Shown: piece by piece, positions 25,261-32,776 of the stretch
How positions within the stretch are numbered: position 1 is the first letter of the stretch
How the letters are laid out: each line of letters starts with the position of its first letter
Assembly: GCA_017531225.1 (NCBI GenBank)
Contig: JAFXLL010000010.1
Location: 310,001 to 374,000, forward strand
Direction of reading: 5' to 3'
Length of the DNA stretch: 64,000 bases
Source of the DNA: Bacteroidales bacterium
GTDB lineage: Bacteria; Bacteroidota; Bacteroidia; Bacteroidales; F082
The notes under the pieces: model-generated
Told to the model about the DNA's origin: nothing
The model's input: only the letters and a program-made list of their open reading frames with translations
The model's database searches: none
Position numbers and translations under genes: made by a program

Positions 25261-25307
25261 CAAAAATGCGACTTTTTTCGGATTAAATTTGGTCCTTGTT
25301 GGTCCTT
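25261..25307. promoter_or_regulatory. AAGGACCA tandem element with -7 box, HTH/kinase intergenic region
   Basis: Read on the minus strand, AAGGACCA occurs twice with a 10-bp period (25307 to 25290), followed by 21 bp and a CATTTTTG -7-like box (25268-25261) just before the ATG at 25256. The same 18 bp occur in the promoter of the 28710 gene with 22 bp to its -7-like box. It is also upstream of the divergent kinase gene and could control both. Confidence 0.65.
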
Positions 25308-25352
25308 TTTTCTAGCATGCCAAAAAAAGCCTTATCTTCGCAGCAAAATCGG

Positions 25353-27659
25353 ATGATGACCGACGAAATCAGCACTTCGGGGCCCCTTAACGGGCAGTTT
25401 CTCTCGACCGACGAGGCACTGACCTCGTATGAGCCGTTGGCGAGCCGTGGCTTCAACCAGTTGGTGAAGGTACAGCGGCAGGGTCGATGGTTCCTGCTGA
25501 AAGGCCTGAAGCCGGAGTTCCAACAACAGCCCGTCTATCTGGAGCTGCTGAAGAAGGAATATGCCTTGATGGTGCAGCTCGACCACCCTAACATCGTGAA
25601 AGCCTACGCCAAGGAGGTGAATGACAAGCTGGGGCCCTGCATCGTGATGGAATACATCGACGGTGTGAAGCTTGATGAGTTTCTCGCCGGCAAACCTCCG
25701 CGGCAGGCCCGACGCAAGGTGGTGGACCAGTTGGTGGATGCCTTGTCCTACCTCCACAGCAAGCAGATCCAGCACCGCGACCTCAAGCCGAGCAACATTC
25801 TGGTCACCCGCAACGGCAACAACGTAAAGATCATCGACTTCGGGCTTTCCGATGCCGACGACTACGCCGTTTTGAAGCAATCGGCAGGCACCTTGGAATA
25901 TATGGCGCCAGAACAAATGGAGCAAAGCCAGAAACTGGATTGTCGCGCAGACATTTATTCCTTGGGGTTGCTGTTACGCCTAATTTTCCCTCACCGTTAC
26001 CGCTTTATTGAGGCCAAGTGTATGCGGAAAAATCCCGAGCGGCGCTATGCCAACATGGAAGCGGTACGCAAGGCCTTGGAGCGCAGTGACCGGATACGGA
26101 GAACGGCACCATTTCTGATCGTGCTGCTATTGGCCGTATTTGGCATGTTCCTGTTGGCCAAACCCCCAGTCTTACCCACTGGACAGCCATCTAAAGCCAA
26201 CGTCAGCGGTATGATGTGGGATCACCAACATCTATACTTTGAGCAAACCATTTGGCAAATCAACACTCTACTTCATCCCATTGCCGAGGAAGCCAAAAAG
26301 GGAGAAGAATACCAGGAGGTATTGCTGGCCAGACTGGCAAAGACCAGCGCAGAAATCAAAGTAAGGAGCGAGGAGATGGCATGTCTCTACAAGAGCAACA
26401 GTCCGGAACGGCTGGCTTTTGTTTCAAGGGTTGAAGAAATGAAACAGAATACCGAAATCCACGTCATGGAGGAGATCAACGCCCACTGCAAGTCATACAA
26501 GGAAGACTATCAGAAACATCGGATCAGCCAGACGAAATACGACAGTTTGGAATGGCTCGTCTCCCCCTCTTTGATGACCATGCCCATCACGGAAGTCACG
26601 GCCACCACAGCGATAGGCGGCATCGATTTCCTTGGGAAATGCTATTGTGGAGGAACGGAGCAAGGCCTCTGCTGGGGTATGTTGCGCAACCCCACCATCG
26701 TCAGTCGCCATGCCTGCTGCGACCACGTGGGCGACAGCGTCGTCATGGATGGTTTGCTCCCCAGCACCACCTATTTCGTGAGGGCTTATCTGACAAGCAC
26801 CGCCGGAACCACCTACGGCAAAGAAGTCATGTTCACCACCTTGCCTTCCGATGCTGACGTTCCTTTGGAGGAAGGTGCGTTGCCTGGATGGTTCTCCGTC
26901 AGTGAGGGGAAGCAGGTACATTTTGCAAAAGGCAATTTGCAGTATCAGGCCTCGACAGGCACCTGGCGTTTCGCCGAGCATCAGTGGGATGTGATCGGGA
27001 AGGATAACGAAAAGGTCTCGGAGCGCTACACGGGTTGGATCGACTTGTTTGGTTGGGGCACCAGCGGTTACGACCACGGGGCGGTCAACTGGCAGCCTTG
27101 GAGCAAGGAGAAAAACATCCCCAGCAACACGTTGAATGACGCCTACGGTGATGCATCATGTAATTTGGAGGACAAGACCGGCCAGGCCGACTGGGGCTAC
27201 AACCCCATTGTGAACGGTGGCAACCAGGAGCACCAGTGGCACACGCCGAGTCGTGACGACTGGGTGTATTTGTTCTTTGTGCGCAGGACGGCCTCGGACA
27301 TCCGTTTCGCCAAGGCCACGGTCAACGGCGTTTCGGGCGTGGTGTTGCTGCCTGACAACTGGAACGTCGGCACCTATCAGTTGAACATCCCCAACAACAT
27401 CGAACTCGATTTCAGCAGCAACACGATCAGCCTTTCAGATTGGGAAGGGGTGTTGGAGCCGGCGGGGGCGGTATTTCTGCCCACGGCGGGTGTTCGAACC
27501 ATCGATGGGGTTTACCTGGGTGAATGCTTCTATTACTCTTCAACCACTGCCTGTGAAAGGGTTTATCATTTTCATTGCAACAACGAGTATTTCGACGTGA
27601 GTGTCGGTTCCCACCGGGGTGACGGCATGGCAGTGCGGTTGGTGAGGGAGGTGGAATAA
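25353..27659 (+). CDS. Receptor Ser/Thr protein kinase with FISUMP ectodomain
   Basis: About 768 residues from ATG at 25353 (an ATG 3 bp later is equally possible; upstream in-frame codons read through the promoter). The kinase domain spans about 20-245. It shows a catalytic lysine in WFLLKGLKP, HRDLKPSN at about 141-148, IIDFGLSDAD with DFG at about 162-164, and GTLEYMAPEQ. The glycine-rich loop is degenerate. A membrane helix lies at about 251-271 (FLIVLLLAVFGMFLLAK). The outside part has a helical segment (about 285-400), a fibronectin-like stretch (about 410-490, LLPSTTYFVRAYLTSTAGT) and a FISUMP-type domain (about 510-768) with HFAKGNLQY, WGTSGYD, ADWGYNPIVNGG, TPSRDDWVYLF and GMAVRLVREV. 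It is a plausible signal-sensing kinase. The FISUMP domain is shared with the lipoprotein at 29082. Confidence 0.88.
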   Translation: MMTDEISTSGPLNGQFLSTDEALTSYEPLASRGFNQLVKVQRQGRWFLLKGLKPEFQQQPVYLELLKKEYALMVQLDHPNIVKAYAKEVNDKLGPCIVMEYIDGVKLDEFLAGKPPRQARRKVVDQLVDALSYLHSKQIQHRDLKPSNILVTRNGNNVKIIDFGLSDADDYAVLKQSAGTLEYMAPEQMEQSQKLDCRADIYSLGLLLRLIFPHRYRFIEAKCMRKNPERRYANMEAVRKALERSDRIRRTAPFLIVLLLAVFGMFLLAKPPVLPTGQPSKANVSGMMWDHQHLYFEQTIWQINTLLHPIAEEAKKGEEYQEVLLARLAKTSAEIKVRSEEMACLYKSNSPERLAFVSRVEEMKQNTEIHVMEEINAHCKSYKEDYQKHRISQTKYDSLEWLVSPSLMTMPITEVTATTAIGGIDFLGKCYCGGTEQGLCWGMLRNPTIVSRHACCDHVGDSVVMDGLLPSTTYFVRAYLTSTAGTTYGKEVMFTTLPSDADVPLEEGALPGWFSVSEGKQVHFAKGNLQYQASTGTWRFAEHQWDVIGKDNEKVSERYTGWIDLFGWGTSGYDHGAVNWQPWSKEKNIPSNTLNDAYGDASCNLEDKTGQADWGYNPIVNGGNQEHQWHTPSRDDWVYLFFVRRTASDIRFAKATVNGVSGVVLLPDNWNVGTYQLNIPNNIELDFSSNTISLSDWEGVLEPAGAVFLPTAGVRTIDGVYLGECFYYSSTTACERVYHFHCNNEYFDVSVGSHRGDGMAVRLVREVE

Positions 27660-27777
27660 AAGGGACAAAAAAAACAGACCCGACAGCTTGACGGATCAGA
27701 GGCTGCCGGGAATCAACGATGCAAAATTAAGTAATTCTTTTTAAAAGCACAAGTATTTTGTCGTTTTTTTCATCTTT

Positions 27778-28470
27778 TTATAAATTATTGATTTTGCTAC
27801 AAGCATCACTTACATGGTCCAACCCAAACAACAAGGAAGAACTATTAATATCCATCCAATTAAAGAGGCGTATTATTCGGGTGTATTGATTAAAAGCGTA
27901 TGATGTGTCAATAATTGGATTGGGTCGACTGAAGCATATCGGTTCGTGGTGAGCTATACGGTTTCGAAGTTTGTTAATGTAGTCCAGTTCCTGAAATACA
28001 TAAGAATTGTCATAACGACGCTGACGGGTTGATGTTGGCTTGTTAGGGAAGACATGAAGAAGCGTCTGACCCATCAATGAATAGACAGCGTTAGAGAACA
28101 TGTACTTCCACACGCCAAATTCCATCCCAGACAATAGTTTTGAATGAGTATAGGTGCCATTGTTCACATGTTCGTTATATACGTTCTCAATAATTTTACG
28201 GGTTTTTTCTACGCGACTGTCATAGAACAGTACGCCGCCGGGCAGGACTGCGTCACGAAGCCAGTCCCTTCCGTGCTGTGCTATCATCTGCTTATCGATT
28301 TGGTTTCTTAATGTCACCTCAAAGCAACTGACAAGGGTAAACATTTCCTGCGAAAGCCTCAGGTTGTAACGGTATAGCGTCATGGCTCTTCTTTTGTCAC
28401 CATTGCATGCTGCGATGTATCTACTAATCCTTTCTGAAGAGAAAGCGTTTTCAAAATCCCTAAAATTCAT
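27778..28470 (-). CDS. Abi_2-like protein with HEPN motif
   Basis: A 230-residue protein resembling the Abi_2 (AbiD/AbiF) abortive-infection family. N-terminal SERISRYIAACNGDKRRAM and LYRYNLRLSQEMFTLVSCFEV are the family's opening. Near the C-terminus YINKLRNRIAHHEPICF holds an R169-x4-H174 HEPN ribonuclease motif, with a second HE following. HEPN proteins of this kind are RNases used in phage defence or RNA-based toxicity. No antitoxin gene is adjacent, so it may act alone. A -7 box TATTTTTG lies at 28520-28513, 43 bp upstream of the start. It is bordered by A/T-rich DNA with no gene (28471-28620). Confidence 0.8.
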   Translation of the reverse strand: MNFRDFENAFSSERISRYIAACNGDKRRAMTLYRYNLRLSQEMFTLVSCFEVTLRNQIDKQMIAQHGRDWLRDAVLPGGVLFYDSRVEKTRKIIENVYNEHVNNGTYTHSKLLSGMEFGVWKYMFSNAVYSLMGQTLLHVFPNKPTSTRQRRYDNSYVFQELDYINKLRNRIAHHEPICFSRPNPIIDTSYAFNQYTRIIRLFNWMDINSSSLLFGLDHVSDACSKINNL

Positions 28471-28512
28471 GATTCTTTTTCTTTTGTCTTATTGGTCGAA
28501 CTCTAATTATGG

Positions 28513-28520
28513 CAAAAATA
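28513..28520 (-). promoter_or_regulatory. -7 box TATTTTTG of the Abi-like gene
   Basis: TATTTTTG on the minus strand is 43 bp upstream of the ATG at 28470. No strict -33 TTTG was found, but the flanking DNA is very A/T-rich. Confidence 0.45.
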
Positions 28521-28624
28521 CAATATTATTTTTGATTATTTAAATATGCTAGCGTATTAATATTATCTATTTTAAAAATTATTTATACATATCATATTAA
28601 TAATAATTTTTTTACTCACGAAAT

Positions 28625-28672
28625 AAGGACCAACAAGGACCAGCGGAAATCGGATTTTTTTTAATTTATTTG
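28625..28672 (+). promoter_or_regulatory. AAGGACCA tandem element with -7 box, 28710 promoter
   Basis: AAGGACCA AC AAGGACCA at 28625-28642 is followed by 22 bp and a TTTATTTG -7-like box at 28665-28672. The 18 bp are identical to those at 25290-25307 on the other strand. The -33 position has no TTTG, so the element may be an activator site that replaces it. The first gene is at 28710, about 37 bp downstream. Confidence 0.65.
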
Positions 28673-28709
28673 CAGGCGCAAAAAAATAATCCTATTAAAA
28701 ACAAATCAA

Positions 28710-29060
28710 ATGAAGAAAAACAAACTGAAAAAGAAAGCCTTGGTGTTGCTGGCTGCGATAGCGGTGATGCTGCTTTTGCCGCAACATTTGAGCGCCCAAG
28801 ACGGCGGATTGTTCGGGCTCGGCACATCCTCCGAAGCTACTGAAAACGCCGGTGTTATGGGGCGTGGCTCCAGTGGTAATGGTGGCTACAACATCACCAC
28901 CCAACAGTTCGGCTCCGATGAAAACGGAGGCTACAACATCACCACCCAGCAGTTCGGGCAGGAAACCCCTATAGGCAGCGGCTTCGCCATCCTTGTGATG
29001 GCTGGTGCCGGCTATGCCGCTTTAAAAAGAAAACAAAAGAATCAAAAGTCAAACAAGTAA
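28710..29060 (+). CDS. Small exported tail-anchored protein (GGLF / PIGxG family)
   Basis: A 116-residue protein with a strongly basic N-terminus and signal peptide (MLLLPQHLSAQ), then DGGLFGLGT, a short Gly/Ser stretch, two copies of NGGYNITTQQFG with a 15-codon period, and PIGSGFAILVMAGAGYAALK with a basic KRKQKNQKSNK tail. It belongs to the same family as the 97-aa protein at 11827 and the N-terminus of the protein at 44218. It is followed 21 bp later by the FISUMP lipoprotein at 29082 and shares its promoter. Its function is unknown; a partner role in surface display is an inference from the three positions. Confidence 0.82.
   Translation: MKKNKLKKKALVLLAAIAVMLLLPQHLSAQDGGLFGLGTSSEATENAGVMGRGSSGNGGYNITTQQFGSDENGGYNITTQQFGQETPIGSGFAILVMAGAGYAALKRKQKNQKSNK
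28881..28957 (+). repeat. Two-copy 45-bp tandem repeat in the 28710 gene
   Basis: Copy one starts at 28881 and copy two at 28926, a period of 45 bp. Both encode GGYNITTQQFG. The DNA differs at several third positions, so the copies are not recent. Confidence 0.7.
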
Positions 29061-29081
29061 ACAAAAAGAAAGGAAATCATA

Positions 29082-30704
29082 ATGAAGAAAATCACTTTAG
29101 CCCTGATGGCTGTCATGCTGGTCTTGGGCATGACGCAATGCAAAAAGGAACAACCAACCCCAACTCCCGACCCCACTCCCGATGGTGAAACGGTTTACAT
29201 CTCCATGAAAGTGGAGGAAGGCGGTAAACACATCGTTTATCCTAGCACTGGAGCCTACGTTTTTGAGGACGGTGATAAGATTTATGTGGGTAACAACGGC
29301 CATTATGTCGGCACACTGACCTATGGCAACGGCACCTTCAGCGGTAGCATCACCAGCCCCAGCACAAGCGACTATCTGCACTTCTACTTCACTGGTGGCA
29401 AAGCCCCTGCCTCTAACCCATCAGCAGGAAGCACTACTTCGTTCACTGTGGACATTAGCGACCAAACCAGCAAACTACCTATCCTTTCCTACGGCCGTTC
29501 CCACATCAAATACGTCAATGGCACCACAGCTTACAGCTGCATGCTGGAGAATAAGTGTGGGTTGGTGAAATTCATTATTCCGAACATGACACCTGGTCAA
29601 CAAGAAAGTTCTTTCGCTACAAGACCTATCTCAATAGAAGGAATGAAAACAACAGCTAACATCAACTTTGCTTTAGGAAATGAAGGCATCGCACCAGTTG
29701 ACAATGCTATAGGTGCTGTGACACTATACTCGGTCAGCTCTAACCAATCGTCCACAGCCGAAAAGTGGGCAGTTTTGCTACCACAGGAAGAAGTGACCTA
29801 CCCAGATGCAAAGGTAAATTTTTATGGGCTTATTGCAAATATTGCCAGTGTGCCTGCTGTGACACCAAATATGTATTACACTGAAGGTGTCGTCATCTCA
29901 CGTCCAATTGCTATACAAGCTAAAGCTGGTGGAGATAATGTGTATTTCTCACAAGGTAATCTGCAATTCGTAGACAGTTACAGTTCCACCGATTACTGGA
30001 AGTTCGCTGATAACCAATGGGATATTGTTGGCAATGCGCAACAAAATCCGTATGGGTACAGTCATCCAGAAAAGTATGACCTTTTTGGCTGGGGGACAAG
30101 CGGATGGAACAGTGGTGCCAACAGCAACTCCCCTTATTATTATCAACCTACCTCTAGTGGAACCGGAGCAAAAAATTATGGACCTGGCTCTCATAATCTA
30201 ACAGGAAACTACGCTAATGCTGACTGGGGGTGGTATAACCCTATTAGTAACGGCGGAAATACCGCAAATTTGTGGAGAACTCTAACCAAAGACGAGTGGA
30301 ATTATTTAATCAACACCCGTTCTAACGCCGAATCGCGCCGTGGATTTGGCATTGTGAATGGTGTTAAGGGCTTGATTTTGCTCTTTTCGGGTACTCCCGA
30401 AGGGTTTACTCCAGGCAATAATTCGTGGGAAAATGGAAACAATATTTTCACCTTGACACAATGGCAGCCGATAGAGGCATCAGGAGCGATATTCCTTCCG
30501 CTAACAGGCCGCAGAAATAATGGTTATTATAGCCAGGAGGACTATGGACATTACTGGTCAACAGATGCTGATTATGATTTTTTTGCGTATAGTGTGAATT
30601 TTGACGAAACAGACAAAATTGTGATAAATTCCCAGGATAGAAGCTATGGTTTTTCGGTACGTTTAGTCGCAAAGGTTAACGATCATAATAATGCTAACTT
30701 TTAA
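29082..30704 (+). CDS. FISUMP-domain lipoprotein
   Basis: A 540-residue protein with a lipoprotein signal peptide (MLVLGMTQCKKE; Cys near 20) and a proline-threonine linker (QPTPTPDPTPD). The N-terminal half (about 35-265) is strand-rich and resembles fimbrillin-like domains found in Bacteroidota surface lipoproteins. The C-terminal half (about 270-540) is a FISUMP-type domain with NVYFSQGNLQFV, DLFGWGTSGWN, NADWGWYNPISNGG, LTKDEWNYLIN, GAIFLPLTGRR and SVRLVAKV. It matches the ectodomain of the receptor kinase at 25353 at several motifs. It should be anchored in the outer membrane. It could be a ligand, co-receptor or unrelated paralogue of the kinase's sensor domain. Confidence 0.87.
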   Translation: MKKITLALMAVMLVLGMTQCKKEQPTPTPDPTPDGETVYISMKVEEGGKHIVYPSTGAYVFEDGDKIYVGNNGHYVGTLTYGNGTFSGSITSPSTSDYLHFYFTGGKAPASNPSAGSTTSFTVDISDQTSKLPILSYGRSHIKYVNGTTAYSCMLENKCGLVKFIIPNMTPGQQESSFATRPISIEGMKTTANINFALGNEGIAPVDNAIGAVTLYSVSSNQSSTAEKWAVLLPQEEVTYPDAKVNFYGLIANIASVPAVTPNMYYTEGVVISRPIAIQAKAGGDNVYFSQGNLQFVDSYSSTDYWKFADNQWDIVGNAQQNPYGYSHPEKYDLFGWGTSGWNSGANSNSPYYYQPTSSGTGAKNYGPGSHNLTGNYANADWGWYNPISNGGNTANLWRTLTKDEWNYLINTRSNAESRRGFGIVNGVKGLILLFSGTPEGFTPGNNSWENGNNIFTLTQWQPIEASGAIFLPLTGRRNNGYYSQEDYGHYWSTDADYDFFAYSVNFDETDKIVINSQDRSYGFSVRLVAKVNDHNNANF

Positions 30705-30736
30705 TTAATAAACCCACAAACAAACACCAGACAAAC

Positions 30737-31327
30737 TTGAAAGACAGAATCAACATTATTTTATACGGAGAGGCAAACATTGGCAAAACAACCACCTTGA
30801 TGAATCTGGCAATTTGGCTTGCAGGAAATGGAGTTGAAAACCAAACGATACGGAAAAGTGTCGACAAACAATTCCAAAAGAAAAGCAAAAGAGGTATAAT
30901 ACGATACGACGATGCCCGTATCATGTTGGAGTATAAAGGCAAATGGATTTATATTGCCACGGCTGGCGATACTTGGTCAATATGCAGATGCAACTATCAT
31001 TTTTTTGAAGGAGATTTCGACAAAATGGAAATATGTAAAATTGATGCAAGCGGAGCAACTGTATTATCACCTGCAGAAAAGGAGAACGTCAAAGGTCAGA
31101 AACCCGACATTTGCATTTGCGCCTGTAGCCCAAGCAAGGACGATAAAGGATCCATCAAAGCTATACACTCTTATTGCGAACAGCACATCCTAGATTACGC
31201 ACAACAAATATGGATTAAGAAAGACAAGAACCGCGCTAAACAATCAGAAGAATCTATCATGAAGGAAACAGAGAAGCAAGTTAAGAAAATCATTTCAATG
31301 ATAGATACCATTTACGGTCTTGCCTAG
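30737..31327 (+). CDS. Small P-loop NTPase
   Basis: About 196 residues from TTG at 30737; no ATG precedes the Walker A. Walker A is ILYGEANIGKTTTLMNLA. The region KWIYIATAGDTWSICRCNYHFF resembles a Walker B or switch, and KPDICICACS may position a sensor. The C-terminal third is helical and charged. No partner domain or membrane segment is visible, so it should be cytoplasmic. It lies 32 bp after the FISUMP lipoprotein and is probably on the same transcript. Families of this kind include small GTPase-like and AAA-like proteins; the exact class cannot be fixed by eye. Confidence 0.7.
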   Translation: MKDRINIILYGEANIGKTTTLMNLAIWLAGNGVENQTIRKSVDKQFQKKSKRGIIRYDDARIMLEYKGKWIYIATAGDTWSICRCNYHFFEGDFDKMEICKIDASGATVLSPAEKENVKGQKPDICICACSPSKDDKGSIKAIHSYCEQHILDYAQQIWIKKDKNRAKQSEESIMKETEKQVKKIISMIDTIYGLA

Positions 31328-31368
31328 AAGCTAAAACGTTGCTATCTCAGACATCTTCCACTACAGCA

Positions 31369-31389
31369 CGTCCTTTAAAGAGTAGGACG
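31369..31389 (+). other. Short hairpin between convergent genes
   Basis: CGTCCT (31369-31374) pairs with AGGACG (31384-31389). It lies in the 3' region of the P-loop gene upstream of the terminator and has no T-run, so its role is unclear. Confidence 0.35.
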
Positions 31390-31417
31390 AAGTAAAGATT
31401 GAACTATCTTGATCACC

Positions 31418-31452
31418 GGCGTGGGCCTCTCATGGGCTCACGCCAGTTTTTT
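31418..31452 (+). terminator. Rho-independent terminator
   Basis: GGCGTG (31418-31423) pairs with CACGCC (31439-31444), extended inward by an imperfect GGCC/GGGC arm, and is followed by a run of six T (31447-31452). It ends the 28710-30737 transcription unit. Confidence 0.75.
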
Positions 31453-32593
31453 ATACAATCTCGTCATTCCACAACGCCTTAAAGAAATCCGTCACATAAT
31501 ACAAATCAACATCTCCACTTCGACGGCTGATCCTATCGCGCGACACAAGGATTTGCCTTGCATTGGGATGCTCCTTGGCAAACTCGGCAAGACCCTTCTT
31601 GTGGCTGGGTTGCACCTCTTCGGTCGATTTGATTTCAATGGCTATTCTGGCGTTGCCTATCACGGCATCCACTTCGATATTGTCATAAGTATGCCAATAA
31701 GTCAACTTCTCTTCGCTGTTTTTATATCCCAAAAAAGCCACGATTTCCTGTAAAACAAGATGTTCAAAAGCATGTCCGTACTCGGGCGTCTTTGGAGCTA
31801 AATGATGGCGGCCTGTCAGGTAATTGGCAACACCCACGTCAAAGAAATAAAACCTTGAGGCTTTGGTGAGTTTTCGCTTGATGACTTTCCTGAAAGCGGG
31901 AACCTCAAATCCCAACAAGGTATCGCACAGTATCTTGTAATAGGCCTTGACCGTGTTGGCCGACACGCCACAATCCGCAGCCACGTTCTCGTAATTGAGT
32001 ATTTCACCGTCCGAGATGGCAGCTACTTCCAAAAAGCGGACAAAATCGTCGATGTTTTGAACGGCTGCTTCTTCCAGGATTTCTTCCTTCAAATAGAGTT
32101 CAATATAGGATTTAAGTCGGTTACGTGCATTAGCCACCATATAATGTCGGGGAATCATCCCATTCTGTACGGCTCGATTCAAGTCAAAATCCGGAATTTC
32201 CGCACTAACCAAAGGAAACAGTGTTTCCGGGATAGCGCGTCCCCCGAGGCTGTTGACTCCACTCTTCTTCAACTTACGGGCACTGGATCCACTGAGGATA
32301 AAGAAAAGCCCTTTGTTCACCATCAGCCAATGGACTTCGTCCAACAAATCAGGAACTTTCTGGATTTCATCCACGATGATCAGCGTCTCAGGCGGATACT
32401 TTAGCAGGCTTTCCCTGAATTCCTCAGGATGCTGACGATAGCGATTTCTTAGTTCGGAGTTCAGGAGGTCAAAGTAAATGGCCTTCGGGAAGCGTGCTTT
32501 CAACAGTGTGGACTTGCCCACTTGACGGCCACCGAACAAAAACATCCCCTCGTCTAAACGATTCTCAATATCAAATATTCTATTGTACATCAT
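31451..32593 (-). CDS. AAA-type ATPase with DUF4143 C-terminal domain
   Basis: A 380-residue protein of the ATP-binding plus DUF4143 type. Walker A is FLFGGRQVGKSTLLK near residue 20. Walker B is TLIIVDEIQKVPDLLDEVHW, and a sensor FILSGSSARKL follows. The C-terminal region (about 190-380) has FLEVAAISDGEILNYENVAA (winged helix-like) and the DUF4143 core GHAFEHLVLQEIVAFLGYKN, TYWHTYDNIEVDAVI and IEIKSTEE, a PD-(D/E)XK-like segment. Genes of this kind are abundant and horizontally exchanged in Bacteroidota; the function is unknown. A promoter with TTG (32682-32680) and TAATTTTG (32659-32652) lies upstream, with an A/T-rich hairpin (CGGAT/ATCCG, 32620-32640) in the leader. Confidence 0.9.
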   Translation of the reverse strand: MMYNRIFDIENRLDEGMFLFGGRQVGKSTLLKARFPKAIYFDLLNSELRNRYRQHPEEFRESLLKYPPETLIIVDEIQKVPDLLDEVHWLMVNKGLFFILSGSSARKLKKSGVNSLGGRAIPETLFPLVSAEIPDFDLNRAVQNGMIPRHYMVANARNRLKSYIELYLKEEILEEAAVQNIDDFVRFLEVAAISDGEILNYENVAADCGVSANTVKAYYKILCDTLLGFEVPAFRKVIKRKLTKASRFYFFDVGVANYLTGRHHLAPKTPEYGHAFEHLVLQEIVAFLGYKNSEEKLTYWHTYDNIEVDAVIGNARIAIEIKSTEEVQPSHKKGLAEFAKEHPNARQILVSRDRISRRSGDVDLYYVTDFFKALWNDEIV

Positions 32594-32651
32594 AAATCAA
32601 AATTTCCTTATTATCGTTGCGGATATTTCTGAAAAATCCGAAATGACACTG

Positions 32652-32682
32652 CAAAATTATATAAATGTTAATTATCTCGCAA
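32652..32682 (-). promoter_or_regulatory. Promoter, TTG-N20-TAATTTTG
   Basis: On the minus strand TTG (32682-32680) is separated by 20 bp from TAATTTTG (32659-32652), a good Bacteroidota promoter for the DUF4143 ATPase. Confidence 0.6.
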
Positions 32683-32740
32683 GTCAACAAGTCACAAAAA
32701 AAAACAAAAACAAGTTTCGCAACGATTTTGGAGAATTATT

Positions 32741-32748
32741 TATATTTG
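32741..32748 (+). promoter_or_regulatory. -7 box TATATTTG of leuS
   Basis: TATATTTG matches the -7 consensus and is about 30 bp upstream of the leuS ATG at 32777. The -33 element is weak (TTTC at 32715-32718). Confidence 0.5.
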
Positions 32749-32776
32749 CAGTTTATTCTGACAAATAGCATCTTTT

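Noticed and set aside
24672-25286. A 204-codon plus-strand frame opposite the HTH-like gene
   Set aside because: The minus frame has family-like patterns and a fitting promoter; the plus frame has no motif.
27722-27729. A TAATTTTG on the minus strand after the receptor kinase gene
   Set aside because: It would only start an antisense transcript into the kinase; A/T-rich DNA gives such boxes by chance.
32583-32768. A 61-codon frame between the DUF4143 ATPase and leuS
   Set aside because: It overlaps two promoters, has no ribosome site and reads as A/T-rich noise.
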